Positions 1 to 5,913 of a stretch of DNA of 8,013 bases are shown piece by piece. Location of the stretch: contig CAMEIU010000099.1 of assembly GCA_945918815.1 (NCBI GenBank), forward strand, positions 1 to 8,013, read 5' to 3'. Under the pieces are notes generated by a model. The model ran no database searches. It was not told where the DNA came from and was given only the letters and a program-made list of their open reading frames with translations. This stretch comes from an uncultured Clostridia bacterium. Lineage in GTDB: Bacteria; Bacillota; Clostridia; Oscillospirales; Oscillospiraceae. Each line of letters opens with the position of its first letter. Positions within the stretch are counted from its first letter, which is position 1. Position numbers and translations under genes: made by a program.

Positions 1-468
1 TCGGAACGGTTCCTGGAGAGCGTGCGGCTGCTGAACCGCTACTTCCCCGACTGCGCCGTCACAGCGGACCTGATCGTGGCCTTCCCCGGCGAGACTGAGG
101 AGGAATTCCAGGAGAGCATGCGGTTTATGCAGATCTGCCAGTTCGCCAAGGTCCACGTGTTCCCCTACTCCCGCCGCCCCGGCACCCCGGCGGCCTCCAT
201 GCCGGGCCAGCACCCCAACCACATTAAGGAAGCCCGGTCCGCCCAGGCGTGTCAGATCGCGGCGGAGCTGGAAACCGCCTACGACGACGCCATGATTGGC
301 AAGACCTATCCGGTCCTGTTCGAGCAGACCGAGCGGGGCTGCTACACCGGCCACGCTCCCAACTATGTGAAGGTCTACGCCAAGGGCGAGGATCTGCACA
401 ACCAGATCCGGCAGGTACAGATCCTGGGCCTGTACCGGGACGGCGTCATGGGAAAGCTGGCGGAGTAA
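1..468 (+). CDS. mtaB: tRNA t6A37 methylthiotransferase MtaB, C-terminal part
   Basis: This is the last 155 codons of a gene whose start lies before the window. MtaB is a radical-SAM enzyme that adds a methylthio group to N6-threonylcarbamoyladenosine at position 37 of tRNAs reading ANN codons. The visible part covers the end of the radical-SAM barrel, with the family signatures DLIVAFPGETEEEF (near base 70) and HVFPYSRRPGTPAA (bases 154-195). It is followed by a C-terminal TRAM-like beta domain from about base 295, which binds tRNA. The CxxxCxxC cluster motif would be upstream and cannot be checked. The HVFPYSRRPGTPAA stretch favours MtaB over MiaB or RimO. The gene ends with TAA one base before the next ATG, so the two are probably translated together. 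Family membership is secure; the subfamily is very likely. Confidence 0.88.
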   Translation, partial: SERFLESVRLLNRYFPDCAVTADLIVAFPGETEEEFQESMRFMQICQFAKVHVFPYSRRPGTPAASMPGQHPNHIKEARSAQACQIAAELETAYDDAMIGKTYPVLFEQTERGCYTGHAPNYVKVYAKGEDLHNQIRQVQILGLYRDGVMGKLAE

Positions 469-469
469 C

Positions 470-1216
470 ATGGAAATCAACATTCTGCACCTGATCGAGG
501 GTGCGAAGCAGGCCAGGGGCCTGACAGTGATCATCGACGTTTTCCGGGCCTTTTCCCTGGAGTGCTATCTGTACGACATGGGCGTCCGGGAAATCCGGCC
601 CGTGGGGACCGTGGAAGAAGCCTTCCGGCTGCGGAATACGCTGGAGAACAGCGTCCTCATCGGCGAGCGCGGCGGGAAGAAGTGCGAGGGCTTCGACTTC
701 GGAAATTCCCCGTCCTCCATTCCCGCGGCTGCCGTGGCCGGAAAGACCGTGATCCACACCACCAGCGCGGGAACCCAGGGCGTGGTCAACGCCAGGGGCG
801 CCAGCGAAATCATCACCGGAAGCCTGGTCAACGCCAAGGCCGTGGCGGCCTATCTCCTGCGCAGGAACCCTGAGACCGTATCCCTGGTCTGCATGGGCAA
901 CGGCGGCGTCCGCCCGGCCCCGGAGGACGAGCTCTGCGCCGCCTACATCCAAAGCCTCCTGGAGGGCCGTCCCCTGCCGGATCTCCAGCAGCAAATCGCG
1001 GCCCTGCAAACCCAGGGCGGCCGCCACTTCTTCGACCCGGCCATGCAGGAAATCTTCCCGGAGGCGGATTTCTGGCTGTGTACCCAATACGACCGGTTCC
1101 CCTTTGTGATCAGGATTGAGAAGGATGACATGGGATGGCTTGCAAAAAAACAGCATATCGAAATTCCGGCAGAAAATTACAGTGAAGTATCCTGTTTCAC
1201 AGGAAGTAAAGCATGA
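470..1216 (+). CDS. comB: ComB-family 2-phosphosulfolactate phosphatase-like protein
   Basis: A 248-residue protein of the ComB family. The named reaction is dephosphorylation of 2-phosphosulfolactate to sulfolactate in coenzyme M synthesis of methanogens; the role of Firmicute homologues is not settled. Visible conserved blocks are IDVFRAFS (residues 22-29), GERGGKKCEGFDFGNSP (65-81), TTSAGTQGV (97-105) and an acidic PEDELCA block (151-157). The length fits the family. The ATG follows the mtaB stop by one base, and a GGAG lies just upstream at 462-465 inside mtaB, which supports translational coupling. No other sulfolactate or coenzyme M gene is visible, so a broader small-molecule phosphatase role is possible. 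The last 11 residues (238-248) are encoded within a palindrome-rich repeat and may not belong to the ancestral protein. Family confident, substrate uncertain. Confidence 0.82.
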   Translation: MEINILHLIEGAKQARGLTVIIDVFRAFSLECYLYDMGVREIRPVGTVEEAFRLRNTLENSVLIGERGGKKCEGFDFGNSPSSIPAAAVAGKTVIHTTSAGTQGVVNARGASEIITGSLVNAKAVAAYLLRRNPETVSLVCMGNGGVRPAPEDELCAAYIQSLLEGRPLPDLQQQIAALQTQGGRHFFDPAMQEIFPEADFWLCTQYDRFPFVIRIEKDDMGWLAKKQHIEIPAENYSEVSCFTGSKA

Positions 1217-1255
1217 CTTCACTTGCGAAGCAAGCTTCACGTGCTGTCAGGCACG
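1181..1255. repeat. Cluster of short palindromes across the comB 3' end
   Basis: Several perfect short inverted repeats are packed together. CCTGT/ACAGG pairs at 1191-1195 and 1199-1203. AGTGAAGT at 1181-1188 pairs with ACTTCACT at 1216-1223. TTGC/GCAA pairs at 1223-1226 and 1230-1233, or alternatively GAAGC/GCTTC at 1227-1231 and 1234-1238. CGTGC/GCACG pairs at 1240-1244 and 1251-1255. No T-run follows on the plus strand, so this is not itself a terminator. The overlap with the comB stop suggests a REP-like element inserted at, or grown from, the gene end. The pairings are read from the sequence; the element identity is inferred. Confidence 0.5.
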
Positions 1256-1260
1256 CTTCA

Positions 1261-1296
1261 AAAAAACCTCGCTGCAAAAGCAGCGAGGTTTTTTTC
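1261..1296. terminator. Bidirectional rho-independent terminator (comB / tRNA)
   Basis: The stem AACCTCGCTG/CAGCGAGGTT has the 6-base loop CAAAAG and is flanked by an A-run on the left and a T-run (to 1295) on the right. It therefore gives a U-tail in both directions. On the plus strand it ends the mtaB-comB unit. On the minus strand it starts 2-3 bases after the CCA of tRNA-Glu and ends the tRNA transcript. Confidence 0.93.
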
Positions 1297-1297
1297 G

Positions 1298-1372
1298 TGG
1301 TGACCCGTACGGGAATCGAACCCATGTTACCGCCGTGAAAGGGCGGTGTCTTAACCGCTTGACCAACGGGCC
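1298..1372 (-). tRNA. trnE: tRNA-Glu (anticodon TTC)
   Basis: A 75-nt tRNA on the minus strand with the CCA encoded (1298-1300). The acceptor stem GGCCCGT pairs with ACGGGTC (one G-U). The anticodon stem CCGCC/GGCGG holds the loop CTTTCAC, giving anticodon TTC at 1337-1339. The T-loop is TTCGATT. It follows tRNA-Met with no base between them and is followed at once by the terminator, so both tRNAs must be cut from one short precursor. Confidence 0.97.
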
Positions 1373-1448
1373 TGGTAGCGGCAATCTGACTCGAACAGAT
1401 GACACTCCGGGTATGAACCGAATGCTCTACCAACTGAGCTATGCCGCC
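1373..1448 (-). tRNA. trnM: tRNA-Met (anticodon CAT), elongator type
   Basis: A 76-nt tRNA on the minus strand with the CCA encoded (1373-1375). The acceptor stem GGCGGCA pairs with TGCCGCT (first pair G-U). The D-stem is GCTC/GAGC. The anticodon arm TTCGG/CCGGA has loop TTCATAC (anticodon at 1413-1415), and the T-stem is ATCTG/CAGAT. A paired first base and the overall resemblance to Bacillus-type elongator Met tRNA argue against the initiator. A CAT anticodon could also be a lysidine-modified tRNA-Ile2, but the sequence looks like Met. It is the first gene of the tRNA pair. Confidence 0.93.
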
Positions 1449-1479
1449 ATATCATTCACCCACCGAACGGGCAAGCATT

Positions 1480-1508
1480 ATTATACAGAAGGCCCTTCGA
1501 TTTGTCAA
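1480..1508 (-). promoter_or_regulatory. Consensus sigma-A promoter of the tRNA pair
   Basis: On the minus strand a perfect TTGACA (1503-1508) is separated by exactly 17 bases from a perfect TATAAT (1480-1485). An A-rich stretch lies directly upstream of the -35 and could act as an UP element. The predicted start near 1473 leaves a leader of about 25 nt before tRNA-Met. A full-consensus promoter fits a stable-RNA transcription unit. Confidence 0.93.
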
Positions 1509-1513
1509 CATTT

Positions 1514-1709
1514 TTTTCGCAGAAGCAGAGGATTATTTTTCGGGGCAAGCTGTAATGGTAGCACCTAAACGGGGATCCACAGGGCTTGACGCACCGAAAT
1601 GGCGCATCGTAGGGGCGGCTGATAGCCGCCCCTACAGACCTGTCCATCGTCAAATTCCAATGATATGATTTGTCATCCTGCGAAAAATAATCCGGTAATT
1701 TCTGCAAAA
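1514..1709. repeat. Inverted-repeat element with central GTAGGGGCG hairpin (element A)
   Basis: GGATTATTTTTCG at 1530-1542 recurs inverted as CGAAAAATAATCC at 1681-1693, a perfect 13-bp match. Beyond it on each side, 5-6 bases further out, GCAGAA (1519-1524) matches TTCTGC (1700-1705), followed by an A/T run. The arms enclose about 140 bases with a strong hairpin at 1609-1635. No open frame or transposase is present, so this looks like a non-autonomous, MITE-like or REP-like intergenic element. It fills the gap between the tRNA promoter and the next gene. Confidence 0.5.
1609..1635. repeat. GTAGGGGCG hairpin repeat, copy 1
   Basis: A perfect 12-bp stem, GTAGGGGCGGCT (1609-1620) with AGCCGCCCCTAC (1624-1635), and a 3-base loop GAT. 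No T-run follows, so it is not a standard terminator. The first nine stem bases match those of the second copy at 6011-6039 exactly, which marks both as members of one repeat family. Confidence 0.8.
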
Positions 1710-1737
1710 GCGGGCATACTACCTTTGGTGATGCGCA

Positions 1738-2154
1738 ATGCAGCTTTTACAGGAGCTTATCGTTTTCCTTCTCGGCGGCGGGGCCTATGTACTGGTAGAG
1801 TGCCTCTGGCGGGGGTACAGCCACTTTACCATGTTTCTGCTGGGCGGCCTGTGCTTCTGGCTCATCGGGCGGCTGGACCGGCGGGAGAACATCCCCGTGG
1901 CGGTCCAGGCCTGCCTGGGCGCCATTTTGATCACGGCCCTGGAGCTGGTCACGGGCTTGATCGTCAACCGGTGGCTGGGCTGGAATGTGTGGGACTACTC
2001 CTATCTGCCCATGAACTTCCTGGGCCAGATCTGCTTGTACTATTTCGTCCTTTGGATTCCCCTGTCCGCCGCCGCCGTGTTTCTCGAGGACGGCCTGCGC
2101 CATATTCTTTTCGGCGCGCCTTTGCCCAAGTACCGGCTGCTGCGGATGCCCTAG
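1738..2154 (+). CDS. Putative ABC transporter permease (CmpB family) membrane protein
   Basis: A 138-residue integral membrane protein. Four hydrophobic segments are visible, at about residues 4-22, 31-45, 57-78 and 97-118. Polar family signatures lie between them: ECLWRGYSHFTMF (21-33), ITALELVTGLIVN (65-77) and GWNVWDYSYLPMNFLGQICL (81-100). These match the small proteins labelled putative ABC transporter permease (ABC_trans_CmpB), for which no substrate is known; no ATPase partner is nearby. The ATG at 1738 has only a weak GGTGAT ribosome site 6-7 bases upstream. No convincing promoter is seen, only a possible TATGAT at 1664-1669. The stop codon overlaps that of the converging peptidase gene. 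Family is likely; a transport role is not shown by anything here. Confidence 0.8.
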   Translation: MQLLQELIVFLLGGGAYVLVECLWRGYSHFTMFLLGGLCFWLIGRLDRRENIPVAVQACLGAILITALELVTGLIVNRWLGWNVWDYSYLPMNFLGQICLYYFVLWIPLSAAAVFLEDGLRHILFGAPLPKYRLLRMP

Positions 2155-3299
2155 GGGTCGAAGACAAACCGCCGGGCCAGCTCCGTCAGGACAGCTTCGC
2201 AGCGCAGGATGTCTGCCACGGGCACAAACTCGTCCGGCTTGTGGGCCTGCTCCAGACTGCCGGGGCCGTAGGACATGCAGTTGGGATTCCCAAGATGTCC
2301 GGCCAGGACCGCCGTGTCCGTATAACCAGGGAAGACGCCGGTCCCGGCCGGGCTGCCGGTGACAGTCTCGCAGGCGGCCTGGAGTCTCGCCAGCAGTGGA
2401 CTGTCCTCCGCCAGGGCCACGGCGGGCCGGTCGCCGGTGACGCGGTAAGAGAGCTTCGCCTTCGGGACCGCCGCTTCCGCGTCCTGGATGGCGGCCCGGA
2501 CCAGGGCTTCCGCGTCCTGCCGGGTATAGGGCGGCGTCAGGCGCATGTCGATGGTGACCCGGCAGTCGCCGGAGACCACATAGGGCTGGCTTCCGCCGGA
2601 GATGCGTCCGAAGCACACGGTGGAAGGCCCCATCTTGGGATGGGGCGGCAGCGCCAGAAACCGCCGTCGGATGGACGAAACCGCTTCCGCCATGGCGGCG
2701 ATGGCGTCCGCCCCCTCCCAGGGCGTGCTGGCATGGGCGGTGATTCCCGCCGCAGACAGTTCAAACCAGACCCGTCCCTTGTGGGCGCCCTGAATCTCGC
2801 CGTTGGTCGGCTCCGTATCCAGAATCAGGCTGTCCCGGGAGGCCCAGCCGGATCGGATCACCTGCTCCGCGCCGTGCATATCCCCTTCCTCATCCACCGT
2901 GGCGATGAGCTTCAGGGTCCGCAGGGGAGCCGCATCCTCCTCTGCCGCCGACGCCAGGGCCGACAGGGCGCAGGAGAAGCCGGACTTCATATCGCAGGAG
3001 CCGCGGCCGTAGATGCGGCCGTCCCGCTCCGCCGCCCCGAAGGGCGTTTCCCGCCAGCCTGCGCCCACGGGCACCGTGTCCATATGGCAGATGAAGATCA
3101 GCTCCTGTGCCGGGTCCCGCCCCGGCAGGGTCAGCATCACGTTCCGCCGCCCGGGCAGAACCTCCGCGGTCTCAACCGGAAGGCCCCGCCTTTGGGCGAA
3201 GGCCAGCAGGAACGCCTCCATGCCGCCCTCCCCCATTCCCGGGTTCGTGCTGTCGATCCGCACCAGTTCTTTTGTCAATTCCACCGCGTTTTGTTCCAT
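2151..3299 (-). CDS. M20 family metallopeptidase (ArgE/DapE-type deacylase)
   Basis: A 382-residue cytoplasmic zinc hydrolase of the ArgE/DapE/CPG2 group, which cleaves amide bonds of acylated amino acids or small peptides. The catalytic set is present: CHMDTVP (H72, D74), GRGSCDMKSG (D103), TVDEEGD (E137/E138), DTEPT (161-165), the dimerisation-domain AHASTPWEGADA (H189) and the C-terminal GPGSLEQAHKPDEF (H353). Length is normal for the family. The frame is open much further upstream, but those starts lie inside the previous gene and have no ribosome site. ATG 3299 has GAGGGG (3308-3313) eight bases upstream. The gene follows the DUF2148 gene by 70 bases, probably as one operon. The substrate (acetylornithine, succinyl-diaminopimelate or other) cannot be decided. 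Confidence 0.93.
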   Translation of the reverse strand: MEQNAVELTKELVRIDSTNPGMGEGGMEAFLLAFAQRRGLPVETAEVLPGRRNVMLTLPGRDPAQELIFICHMDTVPVGAGWRETPFGAAERDGRIYGRGSCDMKSGFSCALSALASAAEEDAAPLRTLKLIATVDEEGDMHGAEQVIRSGWASRDSLILDTEPTNGEIQGAHKGRVWFELSAAGITAHASTPWEGADAIAAMAEAVSSIRRRFLALPPHPKMGPSTVCFGRISGGSQPYVVSGDCRVTIDMRLTPPYTRQDAEALVRAAIQDAEAAVPKAKLSYRVTGDRPAVALAEDSPLLARLQAACETVTGSPAGTGVFPGYTDTAVLAGHLGNPNCMSYGPGSLEQAHKPDEFVPVADILRCEAVLTELARRFVFDP

Positions 3300-3369
3300 T
3301 GGATTTGCCCCTCTCTGAATCATGGCCTGTGTTCTGCCGAACACATTCTGTAGGCAGCCCGGCGGCGAG

Positions 3370-3909
3370 CTACTTCCGGTCGAAGAACGGGCTCTTGCCG
3401 GTGACGCTGATGGGGACGCCGTGCCAGAGGATGCCCTGGGGCAGGAAGTCCAGCGCTTCCGCGGCCTTGCCGATGGAGAACATGATCCGGCTGTCGGCAA
3501 ATCCGGCGGAGGCGGCCAGGCAGGCCGAGGACAGGGCGATGCCCAAATCGATATAGGCAAAGGCGCAGTGGCCTCCCGCTTCCTTGCAGGCGGCGCAGCT
3601 GCCGAAGCCGCAGAAGCCGCAATGTTGGACCCCGCGATAGGTATCCTGAATGCCGATCAGCACCACGGCCTGGGCGGCACGGACGTTTTTGGCGTCCCGG
3701 CCATACCATTTTCCGGCGTTCTCACCGAACTCCCGGAGGCCGAAGGCGTCCATCTGGTCCGCCAATTGGTCCTTCTCCGCGCCGGTCAGCACAACGGTGA
3801 CGATCTGATCCTTGCCGGTGGCCTTGGGGGCCGTCCGGGCGGCGGCACACATCTGAGCGGCCGTCTGCAATACAGCCTGTTCCTCCATCTGCTTGCTTTC
3901 ATACAGCAT
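3370..3909 (-). CDS. DUF2148 ferredoxin-domain-containing protein
   Basis: A 179-residue soluble protein of the DUF2148 family, found mainly in anaerobes; no biochemical role is established. A cysteine-rich block HCGFCGFGSCAACKEAGGHC (residues 96-115) has Cys at 97, 100, 105, 108 and 115 and probably binds an iron-sulfur cluster. It is followed by the family signature DLGIALSSACLAASAGFADSR (121-141). C21 and C130 are additional cysteines. The ATG at 3909 has a good GGGAGG site (3918-3923), eight bases away. The gene has its own promoter just past the copA stop and leads into the M20 peptidase gene 70 bases on. A hairpin GTGTTC/GAACAC (3329-3344) lies in that gap but has no T-run, so read-through is expected. 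Family secure, function unknown. Confidence 0.88.
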   Translation of the reverse strand: MLYESKQMEEQAVLQTAAQMCAAARTAPKATGKDQIVTVVLTGAEKDQLADQMDAFGLREFGENAGKWYGRDAKNVRAAQAVVLIGIQDTYRGVQHCGFCGFGSCAACKEAGGHCAFAYIDLGIALSSACLAASAGFADSRIMFSIGKAAEALDFLPQGILWHGVPISVTGKSPFFDRK

Positions 3910-3941
3910 ATGTGGTTCCTCCCATTTCTTTGGATACCTTA

Positions 3942-3970
3942 ACCATAGGACGGCTTTTCCCGTTTGTCAA
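3942..3970 (-). promoter_or_regulatory. Sigma-A promoter of the DUF2148-peptidase operon
   Basis: On the minus strand TTGACA (3965-3970) is followed after 17 bases by TATGGT (3942-3947). The -35 lies only 9 bases beyond the copA stop codon and no terminator intervenes, so copA read-through into this operon is possible. The -35 and adjoining spacer closely match the csoR promoter. Confidence 0.72.
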
Positions 3971-3979
3971 CCGAAAAAT

Positions 3980-5839
3980 TCATGGATTGCGCGGCTTCCA
4001 GGTCAGCAAAAACGCCGAATGGATCATAACGAACACGGAACCGGCATTGTGGACCAGGGCGCCCACCACCGGATTCAGGATGCCTGTCATGGCCAGCACA
4101 ATGGCCACGAAATTCAGTAACATGGAGAAGGACAGATTCCAGCGGATGGTCTTCATCATCCGCCGGGACAGCCGCAGCAGATGGGGCAGTTCCCGCAGGT
4201 CGCCGCCCACCAGGACGATGTCCGCCGCATCCACGGCGATATCGCTGCCCACGCCGCCCATGGCGATGCCGACCCGGGCCGTTTTCAAGGCCGGCGCGTC
4301 GTTGACGCCGTCGCCCACCATGGCCACCAGCCGGCCCTTCTCCTGGACCTCCCGGATGTATTGCAGCTTATCCTCCGGGCGGCACTGGGCCCGGACCTCG
4401 GAAATGGCAAGCTGCCGGGCAATGGTACAGGCCGCCTGCCGGTGGTCGCCGGTCAGGAGAACCGGCGTCACGCCCGTCTCGCCAATGGCCGCCACCGTGG
4501 CCGCCGCCTCCGGGCGCAGGGTGTCGGACAATGCCAGGAAGCCCGCCGGGACGCCGTCCACCGCCACATAGGTAATCGTACAGCCCCGGTCCACCCAGGC
4601 CGCGGCCGCCCGGGCCAGGTCCTCCGCCGACACGCCGCGGGCCTCCAGCAGGACGGGATTCCCGGCCAGAATCTCCCGGCCGGACACCACGGCCCGTACG
4701 CCCCGTCCCGGCAGCATCTGAAAATCCGACACGGGAAGGGCAGGCTCCCCGCAGCAGCGGACGATGGCCTTGCCCAAGGGATGCTCCGACCGCCCCTCTG
4801 CGGCAGCCGTCCAGGCGGCAAGCTCTTCCCGGGACACGGCCGGGTCCAGGGGGCAGACGGCCACGACCTGGGGCGTGCCGCAGGTCAGGGTTCCGGTCTT
4901 GTCAAAGGCCGCCTGGGCTACGGAAGCCAGCCGCTCCAAAGCGTCGCCCTCCCGGACCAGGAAGCCGTGGCGGGAGGCGTTTCCGATGGCGGCCATGATG
5001 GCCGTGGGCGTGGCCAGCACCAGGGAGCAGGGGCAGAAGACCACCAGGATGGTGACAGCCCGAATGAGCTGCCCCGAAATCAGCCAGGTCAGGGCGGCGG
5101 CGGTCAGGGCGATCACCACGATCCAGGTGGCCCACCGGTCCGCCAGGCCCACGATTTTGGCCTTGCCCGCGTCGGCGGACTGGACCAGGCGGATCATCCG
5201 CTGGATGGCGCTGTCCTCTCCGGCCCGGGTGACCTCCATATCAAAGGAGCCGAACTGATTGACGGCGCCGCTGGACACCTCGTCCCCGGGGCCCTTGTCC
5301 ACGGGCAGAGATTCGCCGGTCATGACCGCCTGATCGATGGAGGTCCGGCCCGCCGTCACCACGCCGTCGGCAGGCACGGTCTCGCCGGGCAGAACCCGGA
5401 CGGTCTCCCCCACCCGGACCTGCTCCGCCGGGAGCACCACTTCCTGGCCGTCACGGAGGACCCGGGCCGTGCAGGGCGTCAGGCGGACCAGCTTTTCAAT
5501 GCCCGCCCTAGCCCGGGCCACAGTCAGCTCCTCCAGCAGGCCGCCCAGCTGCATGATGAACGCCACTTCTCCGGCGGCAAAGGTCTCGCCGATGGCGACG
5601 GACGCGACCAAAGCCAGGGACACCAGCACGTCGGCCTTGATATCAAAGGCCGTGACCAGCCCGTGGACGGCCTCCAGAATAATCGGAACGCCGCAGAGGA
5701 CAATGGCGATCCACGCGGCGTCAAAGGGCAGCGGCAGCCGGTCCAGCAAGCTCACCAACAGCGCCAGCCCGGACAGGACCAGGCAGACCACGTCCTTCCG
5801 CACGCCGCCCCACGCCAGAAATTGCTCCAGTTGTTTCAT
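3980..5839 (-). CDS. P1B-type heavy-metal-exporting ATPase without HMA domain
   Basis: A 619-residue inner-membrane pump that uses ATP to expel a transition-metal ion. In order: hydrophobic helices from about residue 16; actuator motif TGES (174-177); metal-site helix with CPC (269-271); phosphorylation motif DKTGT (D313); P1B-specific SEHPLG (H353); nucleotide-hinge GDGVND (509-514); and two C-terminal helices from about 570. No N-terminal CxxC metal-binding domain is present. The last helix carries HNAGS (597-601), not the MxxSS of copper pumps or the Asp of zinc/cadmium pumps, so the ion is uncertain. Reading upstream in frame gives an ATG at 5872, but that lies in the promoter. ATG 5839 has GGAGG (5846-5850) six bases away. 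Control by the neighbouring CsoR suggests copper. Pump identity is certain, substrate is not. Confidence 0.95.
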   Translation of the reverse strand: MKQLEQFLAWGGVRKDVVCLVLSGLALLVSLLDRLPLPFDAAWIAIVLCGVPIILEAVHGLVTAFDIKADVLVSLALVASVAIGETFAAGEVAFIMQLGGLLEELTVARARAGIEKLVRLTPCTARVLRDGQEVVLPAEQVRVGETVRVLPGETVPADGVVTAGRTSIDQAVMTGESLPVDKGPGDEVSSGAVNQFGSFDMEVTRAGEDSAIQRMIRLVQSADAGKAKIVGLADRWATWIVVIALTAAALTWLISGQLIRAVTILVVFCPCSLVLATPTAIMAAIGNASRHGFLVREGDALERLASVAQAAFDKTGTLTCGTPQVVAVCPLDPAVSREELAAWTAAAEGRSEHPLGKAIVRCCGEPALPVSDFQMLPGRGVRAVVSGREILAGNPVLLEARGVSAEDLARAAAAWVDRGCTITYVAVDGVPAGFLALSDTLRPEAAATVAAIGETGVTPVLLTGDHRQAACTIARQLAISEVRAQCRPEDKLQYIREVQEKGRLVAMVGDGVNDAPALKTARVGIAMGGVGSDIAVDAADIVLVGGDLRELPHLLRLSRRMMKTIRWNLSFSMLLNFVAIVLAMTGILNPVVGALVHNAGSVFVMIHSAFLLTWKPRNP

Positions 5840-5850
5840 AAACAGCCTCC

Positions 5851-5892
5851 TATCCCATAGGGGTATAGGCATATTATACCTATAGGGGTATA
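5851..5892 (-). promoter_or_regulatory. Two CsoR-type operator palindromes
   Basis: Two related imperfect palindromes lie at 5851-5867 and 5875-5892, both resembling the TACCCC-TA-GGGGTA boxes bound by CsoR in Firmicutes. They share an exact 14-base direct repeat, ATAGGGGTATAGGC, at 5857-5870 and 5882-5895, offset by 25 bp. One box covers the spacer and -10 of the ATPase promoter and the other covers the predicted start site. A bound repressor would therefore block RNA polymerase entry. Box sequence is seen; the binding protein is inferred from the adjacent csoR. Confidence 0.8.
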
Positions 5893-5901
5893 GGCTGTCA
5901 A
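5873..5901 (-). promoter_or_regulatory. Perfect-consensus promoter of the metal ATPase gene
   Basis: On the minus strand TTGACA (5896-5901) and TATAAT (5873-5878) are 17 bases apart, both full consensus. The predicted start is near 5866, 27 bases ahead of the ATG. A promoter this strong needs tight repression, which the two overlapping palindromes would provide. Confidence 0.9.
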
Positions 5902-5913
5902 GAGGTGCAAATC

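Noticed and set aside
446..1240. Minus-strand open frame (264 codons) opposite comB
   Set aside because: It is antisense to comB, which has clear family motifs and is coupled to mtaB. The frame has no promoter or ribosome site and no known domain.
1609..1635. GTAGGGGCG hairpin as a terminator
   Set aside because: There is no T-run on either strand after the stem, and no gene ends just before it on either strand.
1665..3353. Plus-strand open frame (562 codons) across the CmpB-like gene and opposite the M20 peptidase
   Set aside because: It overlaps two well-supported genes in other frames, and its translation is Arg/Gly/Pro-rich without any family motif. No ribosome site is seen at its start.
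3300..3560. N-terminal extension of the M20 peptidase
   Set aside because: The frame stays open upstream, but that part runs through the DUF2148 gene and its translation is Pro/Ser/Arg-rich with no M20 similarity. The start at 3299 has a ribosome site and gives a normal family length. ATG 3323 is also in frame but lacks a ribosome site.
4181..5860. Long plus-strand open frame (559 codons) opposite the metal ATPase gene
   Set aside because: It is wholly antisense to a gene with every P-type ATPase motif, has a low-complexity Gly/His/Gln/Arg-rich translation and no recognisable domain. It is a by-product of high GC and codon bias.
5840..5872. ATPase start at the in-frame ATG 5872
   Set aside because: It would lie inside the -10 region and upstream of the predicted transcript start. 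ATG 5839 has GGAGG at the right distance.
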